Assembly: GCF_900188115.1 (NCBI RefSeq)
Contig: NZ_FZNW01000020.1
Location: 1-64,000 of the forward strand
Length of the DNA: 64,000 bases
From: Haloechinothrix alba
GTDB lineage: Bacteria > Actinomycetota > Actinomycetes > Mycobacteriales > Pseudonocardiaceae
Reading direction: 5' to 3'
The notes under the pieces were generated by a model. The model was not told the DNA's origin. It ran no database searches and saw only the letters and a program-made list of their open reading frames with translations. Shown here piece after piece: positions 1-7,696 of this stretch. How positions within the stretch are numbered: the first letter of the stretch is position 1; each line of letters begins with the position of its first letter. Made by a program: the position numbers and the translations under genes.

Positions 1-1
1 C

Positions 2-112
2 ACCATCACCACCCCCACCCGACGGCACTACACCGAACACCACACCCCACCAACACAGCCACAACCCCCCGAACCCAACGCCACCGACCCACCAGACGAC
101 CCACCCTTCTGA
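2..112 (+). CDS. 3' end of a gene entering from the left, possibly a DUF222/HNH endonuclease
   Basis: The first 112 bases read open in one frame up to a TGA at 110-112, giving a 36-residue proline- and threonine-rich tail that begins TITTPTRRHYTEHH and ends DDPPF. The start lies outside the window. A run of the type TTPTG/RxxY followed by a Pro-rich tail is common at the C-terminus of actinobacterial DUF222/HNH (13E12-type) proteins, so that is the best guess. With so little sequence it stays a guess. The frame has no other stop and codon use is compatible with coding. Confidence 0.35.
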   Translation, partial: TITTPTRRHYTEHHTPPTQPQPPEPNATDPPDDPPF

Positions 113-143
113 ACGGGCCGACCGCGACTGCTGCATTGAGGTT

Positions 144-1646
144 CTACGCGTCCACGGAGGCTCGTTCCAGCGTGGCGTAGGTGTAGTCGTCGAGGTCGAA
201 GGTGCGCGAGCGCAGCCACGACTCGATGGTGCTGTTGGGGCGCAACAGCGGCGTGTCACCACGTTCGTCGAAGTAGTAGCTGTTCGATCCGGCGCAGCCG
301 TTGGTGAAGATGCTGCGGCCGACCCGGTCCAGCATGCGGGAGAAGTACCGATCGTGCGCCTCTTGCCGCACGGCCATGTAGGTGGCTCCCCTGCGCTTAC
401 TCTCCTTGACGCAGCGCACGAGGTGGCTACTGGCCGCGTCGATGAGCGTGAAGTAGGACGCGCCGGAGAAGGCGTACGGGCCGAACATCAACCAGAAGTT
501 CGGCATGTTCGGCACCGAGATCCCCTCATACGCCTGCAACCGCTTGGCCTGTCAGAACTCGCCGAGCTCCACACCGTCCAGCCCGTAGACAGGGAAGGTC
601 GGGATGCTGCCCCGCTCGGTGGTCCGGAAACCGGTCGCCAGCACGAGCGTGTCGATCTCGCGGTGCGTACCGTCGGTGGTGCGGATGCCGGTCGGCGTGA
701 CTCGTTCGATCGGTTCGGTCACCAGCTCCACTCCGGGCTTCTCGAACGTCCGGAGGTAGCTGTTGGACATCGACGGTCGTTTACAACCGAACCCGTATCG
801 AGGCTGCAGCTTGTCCCGTAGCTCGGGGTCGCGTACCTGCCGCCTGATGTGCCACCGCCCGGTGGCCTCGGCGATACGCACGAGCAGCGGCACACGCTGG
901 TAGTGCACCGCCGCGGTCACGAAGAACGTCTCGATGAACGCGTTCGTGACCATGCGCACGAGCTTCTGCGTGGCGGGTACCTTTGCGAACAGCTTGCGCA
1001 CGGAGGCCGGGATAGTGAAGTCCACTTTAGGCAGAACCCAGATGGGGGTTCGCTGGTAGACGTGTAGTTCCCGGGCCTTCCGCGCGATCCGCGGGATGAC
1101 TTGCAGGGCCGAGGCCCCTGTGCCGATCACCGCGACGCGCTCGGCTGTGAGGTCGTGCTCGTGATCCCATGCCGCGGTGTGGATCGTGTGCCCACCGAAC
1201 TCCTCCACACCCGCGATGCCCGGTGGACGCGGCTTGGTGAAGATACCGGTCGCGCTGACGAGGAAACGCGTCGTGATCGGCGACTCCCCCTCGACGTCGA
1301 CCGTCCACTGGTGACGGGCCTCGTCGAACTCCGCCTGCCGCACATGGCGTCCGAAGCGGATGTAGTCCCGGAGTCCGTAGTGCTCGACGCACCGGTCGGC
1401 GTAGTCCTTGATCTCGCCTCCGGGCGGGAAGAAGCGTGTGGCGTGCGCGTTCTGCGCGAACGCGAAGGAGTAGATGAGCGGGATGTCGACGGCCACGCCC
1501 GGGTAGGTGTTGTCCCGCCAGGTACCTCCGATGTCGTCCTCACCCTCCAGGATGACGAAATCGGTGATCCCCGCATCGAGCAACCTGATCGCGGCACCGA
1601 TCCCGGAGAACCCCGCCCCGACGATCACGACCTCATGGTCCGGCAT
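144..1646 (-). pseudogene. Flavin-containing (Baeyer-Villiger type) monooxygenase broken by an in-frame TGA
   Basis: The reading frame would encode about 500 residues, the usual length of class B flavoprotein monooxygenases that use FAD and NADPH to oxygenate ketones or other small substrates. Visible motifs are the FAD fold GAGFSG (residues 10-15), a BVMO fingerprint FGGHTIHTAAW near residue 150, and a second Rossmann motif VIGTGAS near 172. Codon 365 (552-554) is TGA exactly where the family has a Trp before the segment ending in PNFWLMFGPY, and the same frame continues without further stops to 144. A single TGG-to-TGA change therefore splits the gene. The downstream 131 residues could only be made by readthrough or reinitiation. 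An intact homologue lies at 42218-43705. A sequencing error cannot be excluded. Confidence 0.85.
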
Positions 1647-1661
1647 AGCACCCTCACGATC

Positions 1662-1679
1662 AGGTAGATGCGTCTACCT
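1662..1679. promoter_or_regulatory. Perfect 7-bp inverted repeat upstream of the monooxygenase start
   Basis: AGGTAGA and TCTACCT face each other across a 4-base spacer, ending 16 bases before the monooxygenase start codon. The size and symmetry fit a dimeric repressor operator such as those of TetR proteins, although no TetR gene is adjacent. The role is inferred. Confidence 0.55.
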
Positions 1680-1695
1680 CGCTGCTCCCAATGCC

Positions 1696-1712
1696 AGATA
1701 CTGTAGGTATCT
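1696..1712. promoter_or_regulatory. Inverted repeat AGATAC-N5-GTATCT between divergent genes
   Basis: Two 6-bp arms separated by TGTAG lie in the divergent region between the monooxygenase and the rRNA methyltransferase. It may be a second operator. There is no direct evidence of function. Confidence 0.35.
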
Positions 1713-1769
1713 GTGTTTGGGTGCGCAAGAGCACACGGCAGCCACCGGAAATTCTGTTGCCCCGGTACA

Positions 1770-1925
1770 TACACTGGACGCATGACCGCTTCGACCATGG
1801 GCAACTGGGCCTTCCTCCGGCCCCGCGCGCTGCGCAACTGAGCGCAGCGGCACTCTCGGCTTTTTCTGCTCGAGCGTCGAGCAGCCACGACGGGGTCGCA
1901 CCCGTAGCCGGCAATCGCCGGCTAC
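1770..1925 (+). promoter_or_regulatory. Putative leader-peptide attenuator upstream of the Erm-type methyltransferase
   Basis: A -10-like TACACT (1770-1775) lies 6 bases before an ATG at 1782, so a transcript would start at or near the leader start codon. The 19-codon leader is followed by three strong stem-loops. The first has an 8-bp stem (1828-1835 with 1842-1849) whose loop holds the leader stop codon. The second is CTGCTCGA/TCGAGCAG around a 3-base loop (1866-1884). The third is a 9-bp stem with a 4-base loop (1904-1925). Alternative RNA structures behind a short leader ORF are the known layout for macrolide-induced erm genes. The present case is inferred from layout alone. No convincing -35 box was seen. 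Confidence 0.55.
1782..1841 (+). CDS. Putative 19-residue leader peptide
   Basis: A short ORF reads MTASTMGNWAFLRPRALRN and stops at 1839-1841. An alternative start at 1797 would give MGNWAFLRPRALRN. It has no clear ribosome binding site and would be translated from a leaderless or nearly leaderless transcript. The stop lies in the loop of the first attenuator hairpin. Erm leader peptides are of this size and stall ribosomes when a macrolide is bound. Here the peptide sequence matches no leader that I recognise, so the assignment rests on position and RNA structure. Confidence 0.4.
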   Translation: MTASTMGNWAFLRPRALRN

Positions 1926-2025
1926 TCAGGCGTGCACAACCCGTCCGTTTCGCCGCTGCGATGTGACCTGAACCAGTTCATCTCGCGCCATCACGCGATC
2001 ACATCGACGTTGGAGCGGCACATCC

Positions 2026-2868
2026 ATGTCTTCCCGACGGTCCACATCTGTTTCAGCGCGTTCCACGAACGATTCCGGAGCGCACTTCCTCGTCAACTCC
2101 ACCATCGCACGTCAGCTCGTACGCAGCTGCGCGGTCGGCTGCTCCGGCACGGTCGTTGAGCTGGGCGCGGGCGCCGGTGCGATCACGACCCACCTGGCCG
2201 CCACCGGCGCCCGCGTCCTGGCCGTCGAGCGCGACCCCGAGCTTCTCCGCCGACTTCGCCGTCGGTTCGACCGCGAGCGATGCGTCAGCGTGATCGGCAC
2301 GGACATTGGCCGGTTTCGCCTGCCCCGCACCCCGTTCGTCGTGGTAGCCAGCATTCCGTACGGCATATCCAGCATGACGTGTCGCCTCCTGTTCGGCTCG
2401 GTACCGACGGCACTGCGATGCGCCTCCCTGCTCGTCGAGTGGGGATTCGCCAAACGCCTGACCGAGCCGGTGCCGCGCACCGCCGAACTCGCGTGGTGGA
2501 ACGCCAGGTTCACCATCGAGCTCTGCCGTCGAGTCCCACCCCGGTCGTTCTCACCATCACCGACTGTGTGGTCCGCGCAGCTGGTCGCACGGCGGAATAC
2601 CGAGATCACGGGAAACAGTGCTCGCGCACTGCGCGTGCTGCTGCTTACGGCGTACACCGAGCCGACCGAACCCGCCCGCGCAGTGGTGCGTGCTGCCGCA
2701 CCGGGTCTTACACCGCACCACTTCTTGCGCGCGGCGGGAGTCGACCCGTCGAGCCCCGCACGCCGGCTCACGCCACAGCAGTGGAGTTCGGTGGCCCGCG
2801 CACTGGCAGACGATTCCCGCCTGCACTGGCCGGCGTTACCGCGCGAGCTGGGACGACGGTGGCGATGA
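2026..2868 (+). CDS. Erm-type 23S rRNA adenine N6-methyltransferase
   Basis: This 280-residue protein belongs to the KsgA/Erm family of rRNA adenine methyltransferases, which use SAM to methylate adenine N6. Seen in the sequence are an N-terminal NDSGAHFLVN motif (15-24), the SAM-binding VVELGAGAG (43-51), the acidic VERD (67-70), and SIPYGIS (109-115) in place of the usual NIPY/NLPY catalytic motif. The Asn-to-Ser change at the catalytic position is notable. A short GGAG precedes the ATG by about 10 bases. Length and C-terminal Pro/Arg content fit actinomycete Erm proteins that confer macrolide resistance better than KsgA. The preceding leader and hairpins support inducible resistance. KsgA-like housekeeping function is less likely. 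Confidence 0.75.
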   Translation: MSSRRSTSVSARSTNDSGAHFLVNSTIARQLVRSCAVGCSGTVVELGAGAGAITTHLAATGARVLAVERDPELLRRLRRRFDRERCVSVIGTDIGRFRLPRTPFVVVASIPYGISSMTCRLLFGSVPTALRCASLLVEWGFAKRLTEPVPRTAELAWWNARFTIELCRRVPPRSFSPSPTVWSAQLVARRNTEITGNSARALRVLLLTAYTEPTEPARAVVRAAAPGLTPHHFLRAAGVDPSSPARRLTPQQWSSVARALADDSRLHWPALPRELGRRWR

Positions 2869-2895
2869 CGCGCATCGCGCACGAGAATCGGGGGC

Positions 2896-3672
2896 GTGAC
2901 ACAGCAACCACCGAACGAAGCCGCGTCGCGCGCGCTCCACCTGCTCGCGACACGACCGACCACGCCGGACTGGTCGGCGGGCTACCTCGACCTGCTCGGT
3001 ACGCCCGAGCAGGTCGAGCCGCCGAGCGGCCTCGCCCAGCGCCTGATGCGCAACGAACTGGTCACCTCGATCTACGAGGACCACTGGCGTCCCGCACTCG
3101 GCCGCGTACTGAAGGGGCCACGCGGCCCCAGCATGTCCGGCGAGGTCGCCCTCGCGATCGACCGGCTCGGGCTCACCCCTGGCGCGACCGTCCTCGACGT
3201 CGCGTGCGGCACCGGCCGGTTCACCCGCTCGTTCGGTTCGGCCGTCGGCGGCGACGGCCTCGCCGTCGGGCTGGACGCCTCACGACCGATGCTGGATCGC
3301 GCCGTCGCCCGTGGCGCACCGCACGACCCGGTGGCCTATGTCCGCGCCGACGCGATGAGGCCGCCCTTCGCCGAGGCGACCATGGACGGACTGTGCTGTT
3401 TCGCTGCGCTGCACATGTTCGCCGATCCCCGTCACGCGCTCGACGCATTCACCGGCGTCCTCAAGCCCGGCGGGCGCATCGTCCTGCTCACCAGCGCGTT
3501 GCGGCCGCGCCCACCTGCCCGGATACTCGACGAACTCGCCGGGAGACTGTCCGGTCTGCACATGTTCGAACGTGGCGAGGTCGGCGACCTTCTCCTGGAG
3601 CGTGGCTTCACCGACGTCGTGCAGGACCACACCGGCCTCGCCCAGTTCGTGGCCGGCACGCTCAGCCGGTGA
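2896..3672 (+). CDS. Class I SAM-dependent methyltransferase
   Basis: This 258-residue protein contains the SAM-binding motif VLDVACGTGRF near residue 100, followed by GLDASRPML and a conserved LKPGGRIVLLTS strand, the typical UbiE/Coq5-like Rossmann core. The N-terminal 70 residues precede the catalytic fold and may bind substrate. The substrate is unknown. The gene starts at a GTG 27 bases after the Erm-type gene and in the same direction, so the two may be cotranscribed. No C-terminal extension or membrane segment is visible. Confidence 0.8.
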   Translation: MTQQPPNEAASRALHLLATRPTTPDWSAGYLDLLGTPEQVEPPSGLAQRLMRNELVTSIYEDHWRPALGRVLKGPRGPSMSGEVALAIDRLGLTPGATVLDVACGTGRFTRSFGSAVGGDGLAVGLDASRPMLDRAVARGAPHDPVAYVRADAMRPPFAEATMDGLCCFAALHMFADPRHALDAFTGVLKPGGRIVLLTSALRPRPPARILDELAGRLSGLHMFERGEVGDLLLERGFTDVVQDHTGLAQFVAGTLSR

Positions 3673-3810
3673 CGTCGACCCCCTCACCGGCTGCGTTGCT
3701 GTCGTGATCGCGCGCACCGCTGCCCGGCCTTCCGCGCCGTGTCCCGGAACACCCCGGACGGCGGGGTGCGGCGCCGCACGAGCCACCCGGCGAGCGGATA
3801 GGCTGAACGT

Positions 3811-4431
3811 GTGACTGATCGCCTTGTATGGATCGACTGCGAGATGACCGGACTGGATCTCGCCAAAGACGCCGTGATCGAAATCGCGGCCCTGGTCACC
3901 GACGGCGAGCTCAATGTCCTCGGCGACGGTGTGGACGTGGTGATCCACGCCGACGAGTCGGCACTGGCGAACATGCCGGATGTGGTGCGCACGATGCACG
4001 CCGAGTCGGGCCTGACCGAGCAGGTCCGCCGGTCGACCGTGACCGTCGCCGAGGCCGAGCGCCTCGTGCTCGACTACGTGCGCAGCTACGTGCCCGAAGC
4101 GGGGACGACCCCACTGGCAGGCAACTCGGTGGCGACCGACCGGGGGTTCATCGCTCGTGACATGCCGGAGCTCGACGCGCACCTGCACTACCGGATCGTC
4201 GATGTCTCCTCGGTGAAGGAGCTGGTGCGACGCTGGTACCCGAGGGTCTACTACGCGAAGCCGGAGAAGGGCCTTGCCCATCGAGCGCTCGCCGATATCC
4301 AGGAGTCCATCAGCGAGCTCGCCTACTACCGGCGCACGGCCTTCGCCGAGCAACCGGGCCCGACACACGAGCGGGCCCAGACGATCGCCGCCGAGCTGCT
4401 CGGCAAGGACGGCGCTGGATCGGACCGGTAA
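3811..4431 (+). CDS. orn: Oligoribonuclease
   Basis: Orn is a 3'-5' exoribonuclease that degrades 2-5 nt RNAs, including pGpG from c-di-GMP turnover, to mononucleotides. The 206-residue protein shows the DEDDh exonuclease motifs: [10 protein letters not shown] at residues 7-16 (catalytic D9 and E11), an Asp within ATDRGFI, and HRALADI near residue 157. Length and motif order match the family throughout. Translation starts at GTG 3811. A diguanylate cyclase is encoded at 38153 in the same window, so the enzyme has a plausible c-di-GMP-related substrate in this organism. Confidence 0.95.
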   Translation: MTDRLVWIDCEMTGLDLAKDAVIEIAALVTDGELNVLGDGVDVVIHADESALANMPDVVRTMHAESGLTEQVRRSTVTVAEAERLVLDYVRSYVPEAGTTPLAGNSVATDRGFIARDMPELDAHLHYRIVDVSSVKELVRRWYPRVYYAKPEKGLAHRALADIQESISELAYYRRTAFAEQPGPTHERAQTIAAELLGKDGAGSDR

Positions 4432-4514
4432 CCTGGAACGGGAGGGGCCGGTGCGTGACGGCGCACGGCCGCACGCTACGATATCCCAGCCGGTGCCGCG
4501 CGGGTGCCGGACGT

Positions 4515-4591
4515 GGTGGGTGTAGCTCAGTCGGTAGAGCACCTGGTTGTGGTCCAGGGGGCCGCGGGTTCAAGTCCCGTCACTCACCCCA
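4515..4591 (+). tRNA. tRNA-His (anticodon GTG)
   Basis: The cloverleaf folds with acceptor GTGGGTG/CACTCAC, anticodon stem CCTGG/CCAGG and loop TTGTGGT, giving anticodon GTG. The extra 5' G (-1) at 4515 faces a C discriminator, the hallmark of histidine tRNA. CCA is encoded at 4589-4591. Confidence 0.95.
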
Positions 4592-4601
4592 CGACGAAGC
4601 G

Positions 4602-4634
4602 ATGTCCCCGATGCTCGACTCGCATCGGGGACAT
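4602..4634. terminator. Bidirectional hairpin terminator
   Basis: A perfect 13-bp stem (4602-4614 with 4622-4634) with a 7-base loop lies between tRNA-His and the convergent L,D-transpeptidase gene. The T-run is short, as is usual in high-GC actinobacteria. Confidence 0.75.
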
Positions 4635-4685
4635 TGTCGCGTGCACGGGGTTTCTCCCGGGGCAGGCTCGACGGGAGCCTGCCGG

Positions 4686-5888
4686 TCACGCGCCCTGATC
4701 GCCGGAGGTCCACTCCTCCCAGGACAGCTGCCATACGCTCCAGCCGTCGGTGGGTTCCAGCTCGCTGTCACCGGCGTTGACGACCTCGATCAGGTCGCCC
4801 GGCTTGGACGTGTTCATCATCCACTTGGCATTCCCGGTGGACATGTTGATGCATCCGTGGCTGACGTTCCTGTTTCCCTGGTCGCCGACCGACCACGGCG
4901 CCGCGTGATAGAAGATACCGCTGTACGACATCCGGGTGGCGTGACTCACCGTGATCTCGTACCCGTCGGGCGCGTCCGAGGGCACGCCGTACGTGCTGGA
5001 GTCCATGGTGTAGTCGTAGTGCTCGCTCATCACCGTGTAGATCCCGTTCGGGGTGGGCGACGACGGCTTGCCCAGCGAGACCGGGATCGTCCGGGCAGTG
5101 TCACCGTCGACCGAGACCGTCATCTGGTGACTCGACCCGTCGACACGAGCGATGACCTTGTCACCGATGGTCATGCTGGCCGAGCGGTCCCGGCTACCGA
5201 ACACCCCGCCACCGAGGTCCTTGCCGTAGATCTCGGCGTCGACGTCGACCTTGGTACCCGGCTCCCAGTAGTCCTCAGGACGCCACACCACCCACGAGTC
5301 GTTGAACCAGCGAAACGCCCCGTCCGTCTCCGGCGTGGACGTGATGCTGATCGCATCCTCGACGGCCTCCCTGTCGGTGATGGCGGTGTCGAACTGGAAC
5401 GAGATCGGCATCCCCACGCCGACTGTGGCGCCGTCGGGGACGTTCATCCGTACCGAGGCCTGTTGCTGCGGCGTCGCGGTGGTGAACCGGGAGGTCTCCT
5501 CGACGGTCTCGCCGTCCGCGCCGACACCGCTGACCTCGAACACGTAGGTCTTGCCGAACCCCAACGGCTCAGCGGTGGTCCAGGCCGTCTCGTCGTCGTT
5601 CATGGAACCGTCGACCACCGACCCGTGCGTGCCGACGAGGCTCACCTCGGTGAGGCTGCCGTGCTCGGCCTCAACCGTCATCGGCTCGGCGGGCACCACG
5701 CCCGTTGCCTCGTCCTCAGGGGTGAACGTGAGCGAGAGCGGCTCGGCGACCTCGGCGTCCTTGGTACCGGCTGGTTCCTCGGGGCCGTCGTCCTGAGCGT
5801 CACCGGACGCACCGCTGCACCCGGCCACCAGCAGGGCTGCCGTGATCAGCAACGCCCCCCAACCCAGCGGGTTCCCTCTCGTTCGCAC
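4686..5888 (-). CDS. Lipoprotein L,D-transpeptidase (YkuD domain)
   Basis: L,D-transpeptidases make 3-3 cross-links in peptidoglycan from tetrapeptide donors and resist most beta-lactams. The 400-residue precursor has a lipoprotein signal ending LLVAGC (Cys24), an acidic linker, two immunoglobulin-like segments (about 50-250) and a C-terminal YkuD domain. The catalytic motif SHGCINMS is near residue 347, with an upstream YHAAPWS histidine. This architecture matches the mycobacterial LdtMt2/LppS group. The acidic linker may indicate adaptation to salt. The gene converges on tRNA-His with a hairpin terminator between. Confidence 0.92.
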   Translation of the reverse strand: MRTRGNPLGWGALLITAALLVAGCSGASGDAQDDGPEEPAGTKDAEVAEPLSLTFTPEDEATGVVPAEPMTVEAEHGSLTEVSLVGTHGSVVDGSMNDDETAWTTAEPLGFGKTYVFEVSGVGADGETVEETSRFTTATPQQQASVRMNVPDGATVGVGMPISFQFDTAITDREAVEDAISITSTPETDGAFRWFNDSWVVWRPEDYWEPGTKVDVDAEIYGKDLGGGVFGSRDRSASMTIGDKVIARVDGSSHQMTVSVDGDTARTIPVSLGKPSSPTPNGIYTVMSEHYDYTMDSSTYGVPSDAPDGYEITVSHATRMSYSGIFYHAAPWSVGDQGNRNVSHGCINMSTGNAKWMMNTSKPGDLIEVVNAGDSELEPTDGWSVWQLSWEEWTSGDQGA

Positions 5889-6181
5889 TCACGTCCCCCT
5901 TTCCGCCACGTTCGCCGTGTCGACAGCGCGCACTGCCGACACATCCTTCCCCTATTTCACGCATCAGTGTGCCCTATGGTTCGCCCGAATGGAGTGCGTC
6001 ACATCAAGATGCTTCGGATGGAGCAGTGACGTAACCGAAGAGTGACTGGCGCGTTCTTCCTTCGTGCCCGAGCCGACGCCGGCAGCCGGAATGGAACGGG
6101 GGCCGCCTTCCGGGACCGGCGACGGAGCGTGCTAGAGTTCTTTTCGTCGCGCTGAGCAGGGGGACGCAGTGAGACACATCC

Positions 6182-6257
6182 GCGCCATTAGCTCAAGCGG
6201 TAGAGCAGCTGGCTCTTAACCAGCGGGTTCGGGGTTCGAGTCCCTGGTGGCGCACCA
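6182..6257 (+). tRNA. tRNA-Lys (anticodon CTT), integration target
   Basis: The acceptor pairs GCGCCAT with GTGGCGC. The anticodon stem is GCTGG/CCAGC with loop CTCTTAA, giving CTT, and CCA is encoded. The 3' half from 6219 is duplicated at 16598. The tRNA therefore remains functional after insertion of the element that starts in its anticodon stem. Confidence 0.95.
6219..6255 (+). repeat. attL (37-bp direct repeat within tRNA-Lys)
   Basis: This 37-bp run covers the 3' part of tRNA-Lys from the anticodon stem to the first C of CCA. It is identical to 16598-16634. It marks the left end of the integrated element. Confidence 0.9.
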
Positions 6258-6260
6258 AGG

Positions 6261-6303
6261 ACCCAGGTCATCGGCTTACTCATCGCCATCGGATGACCTG
6301 GGT
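6261..6303. terminator. Hairpin after tRNA-Lys and over the end of int
   Basis: A 12-bp stem ACCCAGGTCATC/GATGACCTGGGT is followed by CCCTTTT. It can terminate the tRNA transcript. It covers the last codons of the convergent integrase gene, so it is part of the element rather than the original tRNA terminator. Confidence 0.65.
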
Positions 6304-7487
6304 TCCCTTTTACTGTCCCCTTTCCGGCCGAGCACGTCGAGCACATCGGCCGGATTCCGGGACGGTGCTTTCCGGCCGACGTAGCTGTCTGTGGTGATCG
6401 ACACACGGGAATGGCCGAGCATGTCGCTGGCCTCCCGTACCGGCAACGCATCGGTGACCAAGGTAGCCACGGTCCGCCGGAACGTGCGGGGCGTGAACCA
6501 GTCGCCGATGCCGTGCCGCTTGCGAAACGCCCGCCAGTCCCGACGCAGGTTGCTCGCCTCGCGAAGACCACCGAGACCGTTCGGAAAGACCCACCCGGTC
6601 AGCTCCTCCGGCGACACACCGCAGTCAGCGGCCACACGCTCCCGACGATCGCGCAGCATATCGACCAGCCAGCTCGCCAGCGGCACACCGCGGTGGGCCG
6701 CCTCGGACTTGCCCGGGTTGATCTTCTTGCCATCGGCCTTGGTACGAACCATGTTGCCTTCCACCCAGGCCACCTGCTCGGCGAAGTCGATGTTCTCCCA
6801 CCGCACCGCGATCGTCTCGCCTGTACGCTGCCCGGTCCCGCCGAAGTAACGCATGATGTCCGGCAGATCCTGACGAATCGCGATCGGGTCATGATCGGCC
6901 TTGTCGAAGATCTCCATGACCTCATCGATCGTGAAGGCACGTGCCAGCGGCTTGCGCTTACTGCTCTCAACCGGCCGCACATCCCGCACCGGGTTCACCT
7001 TGAGCGCGCCGTGCCGGACCGCCAGCCCGCAGATGGCCGAGAGGATCGTGCGGCACGTCTTGGCCGAGCTGGCCGACAGCTCCCGGTTGACGTCCCGCAC
7101 GATCTGATCGACCCGGCCAGCGTCCAGCTCGTGCACCCGCAGGCCCTCGACGCGCGGCTTGACGATGGTGTTCCACCGATGCGTGTACGTGTCGAGCGAC
7201 GTGCCGCTACGGGTGCCGAGTTCCACTTGCTCCTCGAACTCGTTCAGCCACTTGCTCGCGACATCCACGACCTTGCTGTCCGGCTTGACGTGACCCGAGC
7301 CGATCTGCCGATCCTTCAGCTTCTCGCGCAGCTTGTTCTCGGCCTTGGCCTTGGTCTCATCCCATGCCCGGACCTTGCGCACCCGGCCGTCCACGTCCCG
7401 GAACTTGCACCACGCCATCCAGCGCTTGCCGTCCCGCTTCGAGGACAGCTTGCCGTAGGTGCCCACCGGCAATGGCGGTCGAGGCAT
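6276..7487 (-). CDS. int: Tyrosine-family site-specific integrase
   Basis: The 403-residue recombinase has an N-terminal arm-binding region, a SAM-like core-binding domain (about 70-170) and a catalytic domain. Visible catalytic residues are Arg221 in GTGQRTGE, the RTFRRT box near 335-340 (the usual His of HxxR is Arg), GH at 358-359 and nucleophile Tyr369 in TTDSYVG. It should recombine attP with the 3' end of tRNA-Lys. Three start codons occur in a row (7493 GTG, 7490 ATG, 7487 ATG). The last has AGGAGG at proper spacing and is chosen. That ribosome site overlaps the stop of the excisionase gene, so the two are translationally coupled. Confidence 0.93.
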   Translation of the reverse strand: MPRPPLPVGTYGKLSSKRDGKRWMAWCKFRDVDGRVRKVRAWDETKAKAENKLREKLKDRQIGSGHVKPDSKVVDVASKWLNEFEEQVELGTRSGTSLDTYTHRWNTIVKPRVEGLRVHELDAGRVDQIVRDVNRELSASSAKTCRTILSAICGLAVRHGALKVNPVRDVRPVESSKRKPLARAFTIDEVMEIFDKADHDPIAIRQDLPDIMRYFGGTGQRTGETIAVRWENIDFAEQVAWVEGNMVRTKADGKKINPGKSEAAHRGVPLASWLVDMLRDRRERVAADCGVSPEELTGWVFPNGLGGLREASNLRRDWRAFRKRHGIGDWFTPRTFRRTVATLVTDALPVREASDMLGHSRVSITTDSYVGRKAPSRNPADVLDVLGRKGDSKREPRSSDGDE

Positions 7488-7496
7488 CATCACCTC

Positions 7497-7676
7497 CTAT
7501 GCGGCGTCGGTGTCGAGTGATTCGAACCAGGCCACGACGTCTTCGGCCCGGTAGCGCAGGTACTTGCCGACCCGCCTGGCGGGTGGCCCGTAGTTACGGG
7601 TGCGCCAGTCGTAGAGCGTGTTGACCGGGATGCCGAGGTATTCGGCGACGTCCTCAACGGTCCAGAGCTTGCCCAT
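7497..7676 (-). CDS. xis: Excisionase, MerR-like helix-turn-helix
   Basis: The 59-residue protein, WTVEDVAEYLGIPVNTLYDW onward, is a winged helix-turn-helix of the HTH_17 excisionase type. Such proteins bend attachment-site DNA and direct the integrase toward excision. The ATG at 7674-7676 is preceded by GAGGAG. A longer upstream reading frame lacks a better start. It lies directly before int, the pSAM2 order. Confidence 0.88.
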   Translation of the reverse strand: MGKLWTVEDVAEYLGIPVNTLYDWRTRNYGPPARRVGKYLRYRAEDVVAWFESLDTDAA

Positions 7677-7696
7677 GGTGGAGTTCTCCTCTCGTT

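Noticed and set aside
4455-6029. A long plus-strand reading frame across tRNA-His and the L,D-transpeptidase gene
   Set aside because: It is antisense to a gene with clear motifs and runs through a tRNA and terminator. GC-rich DNA leaves many such shadow frames.
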